The position numbers were made by a program, and so were the translations under genes. A DNA stretch of 16,308 nucleotides, from positions 1 through 16,308 of the forward strand of contig CAWFFZ010000002.1 in the NCBI GenBank assembly GCA_963815295.1, written 5' to 3'. Below are positions 1 to 7,235 of this stretch, one piece after another; position 1 is the first letter of the stretch; every line of letters starts with the position of its first letter. The DNA is from JACDHG01 sp963815295 (GTDB taxonomy: Bacteria; Actinomycetota; Actinomycetes; Propionibacteriales; Nocardioidaceae). The notes beneath the pieces were generated by a model. It had not been told where the DNA came from. It made no database searches and saw nothing but the letters and a program-made list of their open reading frames with translations.

Positions 1-99
1 GTGTTATGCACCTGTACTTCGTTCGGTTGGTCTTGTTCGAGACGGCAAGCGATGGCTTGCCGAGCACTGGATGTGGCGAGTCTGCGAGAGAGGGTTCCG

Positions 100-320
100 A
101 TGCCAGACGATCGAACAGACACCGTCCAAGGGACGTTCGTCGGAGGTCCGCTGGACAAACAAGGCTTCTTGTTGCCGGCTGGCGGGCCGGTCGACGCGGC
201 ACTCCTTGTCTGGTCATCGAGGAGAATTTCCACCACTACGAGCTCAATCACCAAGACCCCACGGTCGCTCTACCGGTCTTCGCGTATCGGGGAAAGCGCC
301 CCGCCACCGGCGACGACTAG
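100..320 (+). pseudogene. Small hypothetical protein, frame-broken
   Basis: The ATG at 100 follows a purine-rich GAGAGAGG. The first ~35 codons contain FVGGPLDKQGFLLPAGGP, which resembles small actinobacterial and phage proteins that begin with an F-x-GGP-x-D pattern. After about position 205 the sensible reading continues one frame over, as VIEENFHHYELNHQDP and then VFAYRGKRPATGDD, with a stop at 320. Together they would give a compact protein of about 73 residues. I see no signal peptide, membrane segment or catalytic motif, and the function is unknown. It stands alone; the nearest downstream features are hairpins from 401. Joining the two frames is inference, based on both halves reading like one soluble protein. 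Confidence 0.45.
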
Positions 321-400
321 GGACCCGGGTGCCCTTGTCCGACGGGCTTGACGCAGACCGCAGAGCGCACCGCTGGTCGACGACCGCACACGCGCAGGCG

Positions 401-444
401 AGCGGCCCGGCGAAGGAAGCTTGAGGGGTTGTCGCCGGGCCGCT
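401..444. terminator. Perfect 13-bp hairpin, terminator-like
   Basis: The left arm AGCGGCCCGGCGA (401-413) and right arm TCGCCGGGCCGCT (432-444) pair perfectly around an 18-nt loop. There is no T-tract on either side, so an intrinsic terminator of the U-tail type is not shown. It lies about 80 bp after the small gene ending at 320 and may end that transcript. Confidence 0.5.
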
Positions 445-578
445 CCGATGCGCTCGTCTGCGTCCGAGCGCCGAGCCTCTCGTATCCCGCGAGCCGAGAT
501 CCCAAACGTGTAGCCCGGCCGCGGTTGCCCGCATCTGACGAGGTCGTAGCCGCGACTCTGCCGAAAGTCGAGCACAGC

Positions 579-620
579 GAGGCTCCGGCGCACGCCTGTG
601 AAAACGGTCGCCGGAGCCTC
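579..620. terminator. Perfect 12-bp hairpin, terminator-like
   Basis: GAGGCTCCGGCG (579-590) pairs with CGCCGGAGCCTC (609-620) around an 18-nt loop, the same loop length as the hairpin at 401-444. No T-tract follows. It is only two bases from the next hairpin. Confidence 0.45.
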
Positions 621-622
621 GT

Positions 623-653
623 CCGAGAGCGCACCCCGCAGTCACGCTCTCGG
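623..653. other. Perfect 9-bp inverted repeat
   Basis: CCGAGAGCG (623-631) pairs with CGCTCTCGG (645-653) around a 13-nt loop. It is immediately next to the 579-620 hairpin, so the two could stack in a transcript. The function is unknown. Confidence 0.45.
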
Positions 654-905
654 CAGGGAGGACGTACCCACCTAGCGCGATTGCGATGCCCGTTAGACGC
701 AAATTCGGTGCTGAGGGCGGCTGCTGATGCGGTTGTGCCAGATGAGTTCGTGGTCGTCTGATCTGCGGAAACGAGTCCGCGAACCTTCGCCGTCAGTCGA
801 GGTAGTCGCGCACTAGGGACGCTTCAACGCTGTACCCACGCGAGACACACGGGCAGGTCAGGAGCGCTGTGGGCCGAAATATCTTCGACTGAGAGGAAGG
901 ACCTC

Positions 906-1246
906 ATGAGCACGATCATCTCAGAACCCAACACTGCCAGCCTGCCCGCCGTGAAGTGCGGAGTCGTGGTGTGTTGACGGCCAGGGACACGTTGACGAGT
1001 GGCACCCGTCCGACCAGTGGTGCCTCAGCGAACCCGCACGGTCCCGCTGTCTCGGTATCCGCTAGTCACGATGGGCGACGGCGAGCGTCGGCGCGAGTGG
1101 CCAGACGTTCACCTGGCTCGAGAGCACGAGGGCAAGCCGCACGTCTGCGTCGCTGCCTTCGGCGAGGAAGGCTTTGAGTCAACAAGGCGGAGGCGTTGGC
1201 GCTCGCGGCCGCACTTGTCGAGCAGGCCAACGGTATCGCCGGCTGA
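906..1246 (+). pseudogene. Small hypothetical protein, broken by several frameshifts
   Basis: The ATG at 906 has a good ribosome site (GAGGAAGG, about 7 nt upstream). The first frame gives MSTIISEPNTASLPAVKCGV and stops at 977. The neighbouring frame continues as DGQGHVDEWHPSDQWCLSEP. The next gives RYPLVTMGDGERRREWPDVH and GKPHVCVAAFGEEGFE. A third frame from about 1178 gives LNKAEALALAAALVEQANG and stops at 1246. Read across the shifts this is a protein of about 112 residues whose last 20 form an Ala/Leu-rich helix, a common ending in small actinobacterial proteins of unknown function. At least three single- or two-base indels are needed. Reconstruction is by eye and function is unknown. 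Confidence 0.45.
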
Positions 1247-1579
1247 GGGACGGCCGGCCCCGCACGACTCCCCCCTCGCCCCCCTCCCTTAAGGGAACGG
1301 CGAAGGGACTCGCTGCCGCAGTCTAGGGCGAGGTCGTCCCGGCCAGCAGGACTAAAGGTCGAGCCTGGAGGCTCTTATCTTGAACCTCCGGGCTCTCGGC
1401 TCACCGAGGCACCCGGGTGCGGCGGGAACCTTCGGCCATGCTACCCGTCCCGCTCTCGGCATTCCTGCGGGTTGCGGGACGGTTCGAGAGGAGGAAGAGG
1501 CCCCGGCGCTAGGGGCCAGGCGCCGGGGCCTCGGATGCGCCGCCGCCACTCGTGGGAGGGGTCGGCGAAGACGCACGTT
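1247..1579. other. Non-coding convergent intergenic region
   Basis: No gene was recognised. It lies between the small plus-strand gene and the minus-strand GAF-ANTAR gene. It contains a 12-bp perfect palindrome, TCCCTTAAGGGA (1285-1296), after a C-rich run, and the hairpin at 1497-1532. Confidence 0.5.
1497..1532 (-). terminator. Terminator hairpin of the GAF-ANTAR gene
   Basis: GAGGCCCCGGCGC (1497-1509) pairs perfectly with GCGCCGGGGCCTC (1520-1532) around a 10-nt loop. On the minus strand it lies about 47 bp after the GAF-ANTAR stop codon and is followed by TTCCTCC, a weak pyrimidine tail. This placement fits a GC-rich actinobacterial terminator. Confidence 0.65.
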
Positions 1580-2284
1580 CTAGGTACGCACTCTGGTTGC
1601 GTCGGCAGCGATTTGGTTGACCAGGTTGTCGGCAACGGTGCGAAGTTTGGTGTTGGAGTTCTGGGACAGCTGGGTCAGGTACTCGAAGGCCTTGGTCTGG
1701 TCGACGCCGTAGCGCTCCATCACGATCCCCACGGCTTGCCCGATCACGGTTCGGCTGCCCAGGGCGGTGTCGAGATTCTGGATGGTGCGGGAGAACCCGA
1801 GCACCAGGGCGGCCTGGGTCGCGAACAGCTCGGCGATCTCGAAGCTTCCGTTGAACGCCTGGCGGTCTCGCGAATACAGGTTCAGCGCTGCCCGTTGTCG
1901 CGCCTCGGCCACCAGGACCAGCGCCAGCTGCGACCCGACTCCGAGTGCGGCTGCACGAGGACCGAACTCGGGCCAGCGCTGCTCGCTGGACAGGTCGTTG
2001 GACAACGCCACCCGCTCGTTAGCCACGACTGCGTAGCAAGGACCTTCGGACAGGTCGTACTGCAGCTCGTCGACGGCGACTGCCAATGGATGCGTCGGTG
2101 CCAGTGTCTCGATGGGGTTGCCGACGGTGCGGTGAGACACGGACGCGAAGTGCACGGACGGAATCGAGTCGACAGCTGCAGCCGTCAGCGAGGTGAGCGT
2201 CTCGTTGACGTCACGGGTCTCGACGAGCCGTCGGACCATCGTGTCGATGGCCTCGCGGACGTCGGTATTCGCTTGTGCGGTCAT
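1580..2284 (-). CDS. GAF and ANTAR domain transcription antitermination regulator
   Basis: This 234-residue protein has a GAF sensor domain (about residues 15-165, with YDLSEGPCYAV at 76-86) joined to a C-terminal ANTAR RNA-binding domain (about 172-224). The ANTAR core is visible as IGQAVGIVMERYGVDQTKAF followed by EYLTQLSQNSN, the usual three-helix pattern. ANTAR proteins bind paired hexaloop hairpins in nascent RNA and prevent termination; GAF-ANTAR proteins are cytoplasmic and abundant in actinobacteria. Length and domain order are normal and the frame is intact, unlike many neighbours. The ATG at 2284 has only a weak GAAAG ribosome site. It is divergent from the RsbW-like gene at 2517 and is followed by a strong hairpin. 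A GGGTAT box lies at about 2331-2336 on the minus strand without a good -35 partner. The signal sensed and the RNA target are unknown. Confidence 0.92.
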   Translation of the reverse strand: MTAQANTDVREAIDTMVRRLVETRDVNETLTSLTAAAVDSIPSVHFASVSHRTVGNPIETLAPTHPLAVAVDELQYDLSEGPCYAVVANERVALSNDLSSEQRWPEFGPRAAALGVGSQLALVLVAEARQRAALNLYSRDRQAFNGSFEIAELFATQAALVLGFSRTIQNLDTALGSRTVIGQAVGIVMERYGVDQTKAFEYLTQLSQNSNTKLRTVADNLVNQIAADATRVRT

Positions 2285-2516
2285 ACGCGCAACTTTCGGC
2301 GGGGGCCGGGCCGAATCTCAGCGAATCGAGCATACCCGCCGCTCGCACAGCTGCGTCCACCTATCCCGGGCCGCTGCCGGTCCTTGTCGAACCAGCGCAG
2401 GTGTCCCAGAAGCGGTTTTGACAGATCTCTTCCCTAGCGGAGAAGGCTGGGCAAACGGGCCAAGCCTCGCAGTCAAGTCCCCGCTGCGACTCGGTCTCCC
2501 GACGTCGGGAGTAGAC

Positions 2517-2944
2517 ATGAACGCGCAGGGAGAAGTTGTCAGGCATCGGCGCTGGCCGGCCTCGCTAGAGCACGTGAGTGACCTCGATCATTTGTCGGGG
2601 AAAGCGTGGCGGCGTGGACCATCGGTGCCTGCGACGAGGACCTCCGTCTGGTGACCAGCGAACTCGTCGCCAATGCCGTCGTGCACGCACGGACGCCCTT
2701 CACGGTGAGCGTGAGTTGGACCGGGAAAATCGTGCTAATCGAAGTCACCGATGGGGCGAAAGCGTTCCCCTTGCGGACCCACCACATGTCCGGCCCTCCC
2801 GAGGGCTCGGCCTCGTCCTGGTCCAAGCCGTCTCCTTGCGCTGGGGATGGGACATCACCCGGGAAGGCAAGACGGTGTGGGCGGTCTTGCACGCCCCCCC
2901 GGGCGGGCGCGAGGCCTGTGCGAGCGCTTCAGATGGCTCAGTGA
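2517..2944 (+). pseudogene. RsbW-like ATP-binding protein (HATPase), frame-broken
   Basis: Three frames together make a short histidine-kinase-like ATPase of the anti-sigma-factor type. From the ATG at 2517 the reading ends in RRWPASLEHVSD; after about 2582 it continues as RSFVGESVAAW, then DEDLRLVTSELVANAVVHA. This last piece is the N-box helix with its ELVANA(V)VHA metal- and ATP-binding signature. After a second shift near 2780-2800 it continues as RGLGLVLVQAVSLRWGW, the G-box and its following helix, then GKTVWAVLHAPP. A seven-C run at 2894-2900 may hide a third shift leading to the TGA at 2944. About 140 residues in all, the normal size of stand-alone RsbW/SpoIIAB-like proteins. These bind sigma factors or anti-sigma antagonists. 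Its divergent partner is the GAF-ANTAR gene. Family assignment is firm; whether it is intact in the cell is not known. Confidence 0.75.
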
Positions 2945-3284
2945 TCCGTGGGATGACGGGGAGGGTTGGGGCATCCCGGAGGGGTGGTGCCCCAGCCCCC
3001 TCATCCGGCACTACGTGTGGCCGCAGCTGGTCCTGGTCGACCCATCCGAGGTGCCGCATCCCGATGCCCACGGTCCACCGCGCGTAGCCGCGCCAGCGGC
3101 CCTCCTGCGACCGCTACGCCTCGAGCGTGCCCGGGTGCCGACGCCGTCGACCAGATACCTCGACGAGCTTGACGGGACGAACGTCGACGAGGGCCACGCA
3201 TCCATGATCCAGCTGGTGACACACGGACGTTCGGAAACGCGACTCGCCGCGACTCGTCCCCTCGCGGCTGCATGCTCGGTGGTG
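2945..3284. other. No recognisable gene
   Basis: The region lies between the convergent RsbW-like and NTF2-like genes. Open frames run through it on both strands, but none shows a family motif. The plus-strand frame containing PEGWCPSPLIRHYVWPQLVL looks somewhat protein-like but has no credible start. I cannot support a gene. Confidence 0.4.
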
Positions 3285-3699
3285 CTACCTCCACCCGAGC
3301 TGCTGCATCGTGACCCCGTCGTTCCAGATCTTCGTCATGTGGCGGATCTTGTCGCCCTCGAAGGCCATGTCGTAGACGTAGTCGGCCGCCGCGCTCTTTC
3401 CTGTCGGCGGACCGACCCCCTTCGCCAGTGTGAGTCCCATGGAACACCCCGTACGCCGACACCTTGCTTCGCGCCTCATCCACAGCGAACGAACGCACCT
3501 CCGCCCGGCCGTCGGGTAGGGGTGTGAGAAGGCCTTTCATCCACTCGGTGTAGGCCTGCAGACTGTCAACGCCCTCCAGAGCGGCAGCCTGGGCAGAAAA
3601 CGTCGCGTCTGGATGGCAGTACTGCTGACATTCTCCCCATCCCTGACCCGTCTCACAGGCTTCGAAGAATCGTTCGGCGGTCTCCACGATGGCAGCCAT
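3285..3699 (-). pseudogene. NTF2/SnoaL-like protein, one frameshift
   Basis: The start at 3699 (MAAIVETAERFFEAC) is chosen because AAGGAG lies about 8 nt upstream; longer readings have none. The first frame gives ERFFEACETGQGW, then YCHPDATFSAQA and LQAYTEWMKGLL, typical of NTF2-like/SnoaL alpha+beta barrels that act as small-molecule cyclases, isomerases or binding proteins. At a five-G run (about 3410-3416) the reading must shift to continue as PPTGKSAAADYVYDMAFEG, then DKIRHMTKIWNDG and the stop at 3285. Joined, this is about 138 residues, normal for the family. The HTGEG-PTGK stretch around the shift is a common family feature, so the break is probably a one- or two-base indel. The substrate is unknown. 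Confidence 0.7.
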
Positions 3700-3958
3700 G
3701 GGCCGCTCCTTCCCTGATCTCAGAACCGGAGGCTCCATTGCGACGGTGCTCGCGGGACCTCAGCCGTCAAGGTCTGTCGAGCGGGACGGGACCCTCGACG
3801 TCTGACTCGCGACGCACTACGCGCGGACACGCGACTCTGCCGCATGCCCGGGCTACAACAGATTTCGGAACACCAGGAGCTGGAATCTTGACAGGAGCGG
3901 CGTGTCGGTGACTCGGAAGGTCAGCACTTTAACTTCGGTGGAATCGCTTCACCGACAC

Positions 3959-4792
3959 TCACCATGCGACATGCAAGGGCGCGCCAAAATGCTCGACGAC
4001 CTCGACACGTCCTGGTCGACGCGTCAGCTGACTTCGGAAGCACATCGCTGCGATGCCGATAATCGTGCTTGTCCAACGGGTCCTGTCAGTTCCTGGCGTT
4101 GACGGGCTCGGGTCGTTCGCGATGACCACGACATTGCTCAGGTAGATCTCGCCGTTCCAGTCGCCGCAGGTCACGATCGCCAACCGCTCTGGACCGGTCT
4201 GGTCGAAGATTGCAGCCGCTCTGCGGGCGAGGGTGCCTTTGCGGTAGGTCATCACCGACGTCACCTCGTATCGGAGGTCCTGGTTCGCCCGCTCGAGAAC
4301 GACCTGGTCGCCGGCTCGGACATCCCCGAGATGGTCGAGCGCGCCACCGCCGGTGTGAACCGTATGACCCGCCAGGATCGTGGTGCCCTGGCCGCTGCCC
4401 GGCTCAGCGCCCTGCGACCACCATCCAACCGTCGTGTAGTCCGCCGGAGGCACGAGGGTCGCTGACCCCTCGGTGCCGATCGGGAACACCTCTGCAGACA
4501 CGCCGATGCTCGGCAGGTCGAGGCGCTGCGGCGCCTGGCTTGTGACCTCCGGAGCTCGCGGTTGCGCGTCCTTCGGCGTGTCCCTCGGCGCCTTCATCGG
4601 CTCAAGCGTCGGCACCGGCAGCGTGGCTGGCGGCTCGACCCGGGTCGTTCGTTCCGAGCGCGTCGGCTCCGACGGTGAAGCAGCGGTGTCACTCACCGAC
4701 CCATCGAGCAACGTGATGGCCGACAGGCCGGCGAGCGCGAGCCCCGCTATGACTGCAAGGGAAGCGAAACGTTCACGCCTCATGCTGTCCAT
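3959..4792 (-). CDS. Sortase, class E/F type
   Basis: The ATG at 4792 begins MDSMRRERFASLAVIAGLAL, a basic N-terminus plus membrane anchor. A Pro/Thr/Arg-rich linker (about 35-90) leads to a sortase domain (about 91-227). The catalytic His is in ILAGHTVHTGGGALDHL (near residue 143) and the catalytic Cys in LAIVTCGDWNGE (residue 209). Sortases join a sorting-signal Thr to a cell-surface amine. The catalytic Arg expected 9-13 residues after the Cys is not evident: the strand reads IYLSNVVVIAN with no Arg. The gene overlaps the last 20 bases of the surface-protein gene upstream, which suggests co-expression with a dedicated substrate. The last 50 or so residues after VVVIAN look unlike sortase; a one-base shift would give a stop at 4086, so the true C-terminus may be shorter. 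Confidence 0.85.
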   Translation of the reverse strand: MDSMRRERFASLAVIAGLALAGLSAITLLDGSVSDTAASPSEPTRSERTTRVEPPATLPVPTLEPMKAPRDTPKDAQPRAPEVTSQAPQRLDLPSIGVSAEVFPIGTEGSATLVPPADYTTVGWWSQGAEPGSGQGTTILAGHTVHTGGGALDHLGDVRAGDQVVLERANQDLRYEVTSVMTYRKGTLARRAAAIFDQTGPERLAIVTCGDWNGEIYLSNVVVIANDPSPSTPGTDRTRWTSTIIGIAAMCFRSQLTRRPGRVEVVEHFGAPLHVAW

Positions 4793-5913
4793 GGCGGCGG
4801 AGCAATGCGATCCCACCGATCGAGGCCAGCGCGAGGCCACCTGCGATTCCGAGAACCGACATCAGCGAGGGACCGGAGCTGTCGTTGCCTTGACCCTCGA
4901 CTCCGGCGTCGATCGCTGTCGGGACGACCTGGCCGGGCGCGTTGGACTCGGTCGGGAGCACTGCGCCGCTCGTCGTCGTCGGCTGCGTGGACGTCGATTG
5001 CGACGGCGCGGTCGACTCTGTGGTCGTGGTCGGTGCCGTGTCGGTGGTCGTGGTCGGTGCCGTGTCGGTGGTCGTGGTCGGGACCGTGTCGGTGTCGTGG
5101 TGCCGTCTCCGTGTCGGTGGTCGTCGGTCGGCGGTCGTATCGGTGGTCGTGGTACCGTGTCGGTGGTGACGAGGTGGTCGGTACCGTGGAGGTCGTCGGG
5201 GCCGTCTCCGTCGCGTGGTCTCGGTGGCGGTCGAGGTGGTCGGGACCGTGGAGGTCGTCGGGGCCGTCTCCGTCGTCGTGGTCTCGGTGGCGGTCGAGGT
5301 GGTCGGGACCGTTTCGGTGGTGGTCGAGGTGGTCGGGACCGTGGAGGTCGTCGTCGGTGCCGTCTCCGTCGTCGTGGTCTCGGTGGCGGTCGAGGTGGTC
5401 GGGACCGTGGACGTCGTCGGGGCCGTCTCGTCGTCGTGGTCCGGTGGCGGTCGAGGTGGTCGGGACCGTTTCGGTGGTTGACGTGCTCGGCGCGGTCGAC
5501 GTGCTCGGCGCAGTCGAGGTCGACGGCGTCGTGACTTCGGCGCATCCGGAGATCACGAGGTTGTTCGCGTCAGCACTTCCGTCGTACTCGGCGTACACCG
5601 AAGTGTTCAGGGTGATTCCCGCGCTCGCCGTGTAGAAGAACCAGACCTTGTTTCCCTTCTTCTCCCCGTTGTCCACAAGCACGCCGTTGATGTAGAGGTT
5701 CGCGTACGTCGCGCCCTCCGTCCCGTTGAGAACCCAATGGAAGCGGTTCGGGCAGCTCCGGTAGCCGTTGCCGTCCCAGTCCGTGTGATGAGTCGCGCTC
5801 ACTTGCGAGGAGACGCTGGCCCCTCCTGGGGTGGCGCCGACTGCCGACGCCGCAGAGAAACCGGCGACGAGCACTCCGACGACGATCGCGAGCGTGGCGG
5901 ACAGTCGCTTCAT
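4773..5913 (-). pseudogene. Secreted Thr-rich stalk protein with membrane anchor, frame-disturbed
   Basis: The N-terminus MKRLSATLAIVVGVLVAGFS is a clear signal peptide, probably cut after AVGA. A roughly 95-residue globular part follows (YRSCPNRFHWVLNGTEGATY, then VYAEYDG and NLVISGCAEV) with two Cys that could form a disulfide. A long Thr/Pro/Ser/Glu stalk (TSTATETTTTETAPTTSTVP-like units) follows. The C-terminus, GPSLMSVLGIAGGLALASIG followed by GIALLRRHGQHEA, is a transmembrane helix with a basic tail, as in sortase substrates. No LPxTG sits just before the helix; LPTES occurs about 30 residues earlier. The stalk drifts in and out of frame several times, so the end lies in a different frame from the start. 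It overlaps the sortase gene by 20 bases. The globular part is not a family I recognise. Confidence 0.7.
5186..5467 (-). repeat. Tandem ~63-bp repeats coding the Thr-rich stalk
   Basis: Four units begin GTGGAGGTCGTCG or GTGGACGTCGTCG on the plus strand at 5186, 5248, 5341 and 5407, with lengths of 62, 63, 66 and 61 bases; an extra 30-base partial unit lies at 5311-5340. Read on the minus strand each codes about 21 residues of Thr/Glu/Pro/Ser stalk. The 61- and 62-base units break the frame and together restore it. Degenerate 21-24-base Thr-rich units continue to about 5018. Such repeats are prone to slippage and to assembly error. Confidence 0.8.
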
Positions 5914-5942
5914 GAAGGGTCCTTATCCTGGAACATGAAACA

Positions 5943-5964
5943 GGCCCAGGTGCGAACCCGGGCC
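5943..5964 (-). promoter_or_regulatory. Leader hairpin of the surface-protein gene
   Basis: GGCCC-A-GGT (5943-5951) pairs with ACC-C-GGGCC (5956-5964), leaving one A-C mismatch and a GCGA loop. On the minus strand it is followed by TGTTTCATG and lies about 30 bases before the start codon. It could stabilise the mRNA or attenuate transcription. Confidence 0.4.
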
Positions 5965-6001
5965 CCAGCCTCATAACTATGTCGGTGGCGCGCGAGAAGG
6001 A

Positions 6002-6027
6002 GTACCCCAGCCCAGCGGGCGCTAACC
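6002..6027 (-). promoter_or_regulatory. SigF/SigB-like promoter candidate
   Basis: On the minus strand GGTTA (6023-6027), a 15-base spacer and GGGTAC (6002-6007) resemble the actinobacterial SigF/SigB pattern GGTTT-N15-17-GGGTAT, with one mismatch in each box. Transcription would begin about 80-90 bases before the surface-protein start at 5913. Confidence 0.35.
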
Positions 6028-6330
6028 ACTATGTGCAGAAGATTTTCGGCTTCACTCTGCGTACCTATACAACTGCAACGCATAGTAATTATGTGATAAC
6101 TGCTTGTAGTGCCTGTGTTTCCTGCGGTAAGGGGGTCACCAGTCAGAGGCCATGGCGTGTCGATAGTCCGAGGAAAGGGGAGATGGACGGCGCGCCCTAG
6201 ACCGTGCGGTCACCTCCTCCCCGTGGCGGGTCGGACGGCTGTCTCATCGACGGCATCGTACGAAGACACGATTCGGTCAGTGGCCTAGTGGGTGCTGGTA
6301 GTCCACTGCGAGGAAGGATGAGGTGCACCG

Positions 6331-6420
6331 ATGCCGCTTCCAGCAAAAGCAAGAACTGCACGAGCCGTGAGGAGCAAACCCACGGAGGCTTGGGGCTGCG
6401 CGACGACGGACTCGAAGTAG
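6331..6420 (+). CDS. Possible 29-residue basic peptide
   Basis: The ATG at 6331 is preceded by AGGAAGGATGAGG, an acceptable ribosome site. It codes MPLPAKARTARAVRSKP and twelve more residues ending in TTDSK, stopping eight bases before the 82-bp structured repeat at 6428. The peptide is basic at its N-terminal half and has one Cys. I recognise no family. It is listed because its placement directly before the repeat matches the zinc-ribbon gene before the second copy; it may be chance. Confidence 0.25.
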   Translation: MPLPAKARTARAVRSKPTEAWGCATTDSK

Positions 6421-6427
6421 GTATGTA

Positions 6428-6509
6428 AGTCTCCCGTTGGTCTCAGGGAGTCAAGAGACCTGGAAGGGCCCCGGATCCAGGTAGCTCCGGGGTCCTTCCA
6501 TGTGTGGTC
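6428..6509. ncRNA. Structured 82-bp repeat, copy 1 (pseudoknot plus hairpin)
   Basis: This is nearly identical to 12442-12524 (one indel and about five substitutions). On the plus strand CTCCC (6431-6435) pairs with GGGAG (6446-6450), and GGTCTC inside that loop (6439-6444) pairs with GAGACC (6455-6460), making an H-type pseudoknot. Then GGAAGG-G-CCCCGGA (6462-6475) pairs with TCCGGGG-T-CCTTCC (6486-6499) around a 10-base loop. A competing pairing, CCTGGA (6459-6464) with TCCAGG (6476-6481), excludes both. There is no U-tract. It matches no RNA family I can name. Transcription and strand are not shown; it could also be a bidirectional terminator or a dispersed palindromic repeat. Confidence 0.6.
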
Positions 6510-6698
6510 GCTGGTCAGCGTCCCGCCCTGATCATTAGAGCCGCGCCGCAAGGGCCCGTTCGGCCTCGGAATGCGGTCTGCCGCCCGCGTTACACGCGGG
6601 GACATGGGGATTGCGATGCGGGCGGATAGTTGCAGCGTGGGAGGCGGGCTGCCTCGTGACGAATCCAGACAGGACGTCGTTCTGTACTCAGGGCGCCA
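6510..6698. other. Short region without a gene
   Basis: No gene or clear signal was seen between the structured repeat and the small minus-strand ORF. Overlapping open frames are Arg/Gly-rich shadows. Confidence 0.4.
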
Positions 6699-6920
6699 CT
6701 ACCGACGCTGCAGTTCCCAGGCCTGGAAGTCGGCATCGGCATGCACGCCGCACCTACGGACCACGACCCAGTGCGGGACCCCGAGCAGGCTCACGACGGG
6801 CGTGTACTCACACTCGGTGCACGGCGGCGAGCTGCTCATGATGCTGAGCAGCTTCTCGAAGAATCGTCGCCAGTTCGCGCTCACATGCGTCCCATCCCGG
6901 AGGAGGCCGATGCATTCCAT
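6699..6920 (-). CDS. Small hypothetical protein, possible zinc site
   Basis: From the ATG at 6920 this codes 73 residues: MECIGLLRDGTHVSANWRRF, a central SPPCTECEYTPVVSLLGVP, and VVVRRCGVHADADFQAWELQ near the end. The CxxC pair followed about 20 residues later by CGVH could bind one zinc ion. The ribosome site (GGGGAAC) is weak. A later ATG, beginning MSSSPPCTEC, would give 46 residues, and an upstream start at 7034 would give 111. It is called because the translation is well mixed with a plausible metal motif, unlike the opposite strand. I recognise no family. It faces the 82-bp repeat at its 3' side. Confidence 0.4.
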   Translation of the reverse strand: MECIGLLRDGTHVSANWRRFFEKLLSIMSSSPPCTECEYTPVVSLLGVPHWVVVRRCGVHADADFQAWELQRR

Positions 6921-7235
6921 GTTCCCCGATCCCGCCCGTCGAATCAGCGGGTCGACCCGGACCTTCTCCTGCCGGGGGCTCGGCCACGTGGCGGACCTCT
7001 CGGCGGACCCTGCAGTTCCTGCTGTGCCGTCCACCTGAGGGGTTACCTGCCCGCCCGATCGTCGTACCCCGCCTGCCGGGCCGGGGCTCGTGGACCAGAG
7101 CGGATGACAGGCTCCAGGGCCATCAGAGGCGGCCTCGCCCGGCTAACGTGTCCGGCGGCGCCCCTGGGCGTTCGCCGGTCTGTGGTCGTGCCTTGCCGCG
7201 GTGCGGACCATCTGCCGCGCGCGTATTGTCCGAGC
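6921..7235. other. Divergent intergenic region before the kinase gene
   Basis: I find no gene here. It separates the small minus-strand ORF from the polyphosphate kinase gene and should hold its promoter, but I see no confident -10/-35 pair and no strong ribosome site before the ATG at 7236. Confidence 0.4.

Larger units (their letters stand above)
321..905. other. Long non-coding stretch with three hairpins
   Basis: I find no convincing gene here. The open frames overlap on both strands and have unnatural Arg/Ala/Ser-rich translations. The stretch holds three strong inverted repeats (401-444, 579-620, 623-653) listed separately. Its right end is the leader of the small gene at 906, with GAGAGGAAGG just upstream of the ATG. 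Confidence 0.5.
5914..6330. other. AT-richer promoter region, no gene
   Basis: This holds the leader of the minus-strand surface-protein gene (hairpin 5943-5964 and a promoter-like site at 6002-6027). It also contains an unusually AT-rich patch at about 6025-6120, well below the surrounding GC content. The one plus-strand frame starting near 5979 has no ribosome site or family resemblance. I see no RNA gene of known type. Confidence 0.45.

Noticed and set aside
1472..2437. 321-codon plus-strand open frame
   Set aside because: It is antisense to the GAF-ANTAR gene, whose domains are clear; the length is a by-product of high GC.
4805..5635. Long plus-strand frames rich in Val/Gly/Arg or Trp/Ser
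   Set aside because: They are antisense readings of the Thr-rich stalk repeats and show no start signal or domain.
5979..6200. 73-codon plus-strand frame
   Set aside because: It crosses the surface-protein leader and an AT-rich patch and has no ribosome site or family resemblance.
6428..6509. Integron attC site after small cassette-like ORFs
   Set aside because: The element lacks the RYYYAAC and GTTRRRY boxes, and no integrase is present; its pseudoknot pairing is not attC-like.
6428..6509. ANTAR target RNA for the GAF-ANTAR protein
   Set aside because: ANTAR targets are two short stems with hexanucleotide loops carrying A1 and G4; the loops here do not fit.
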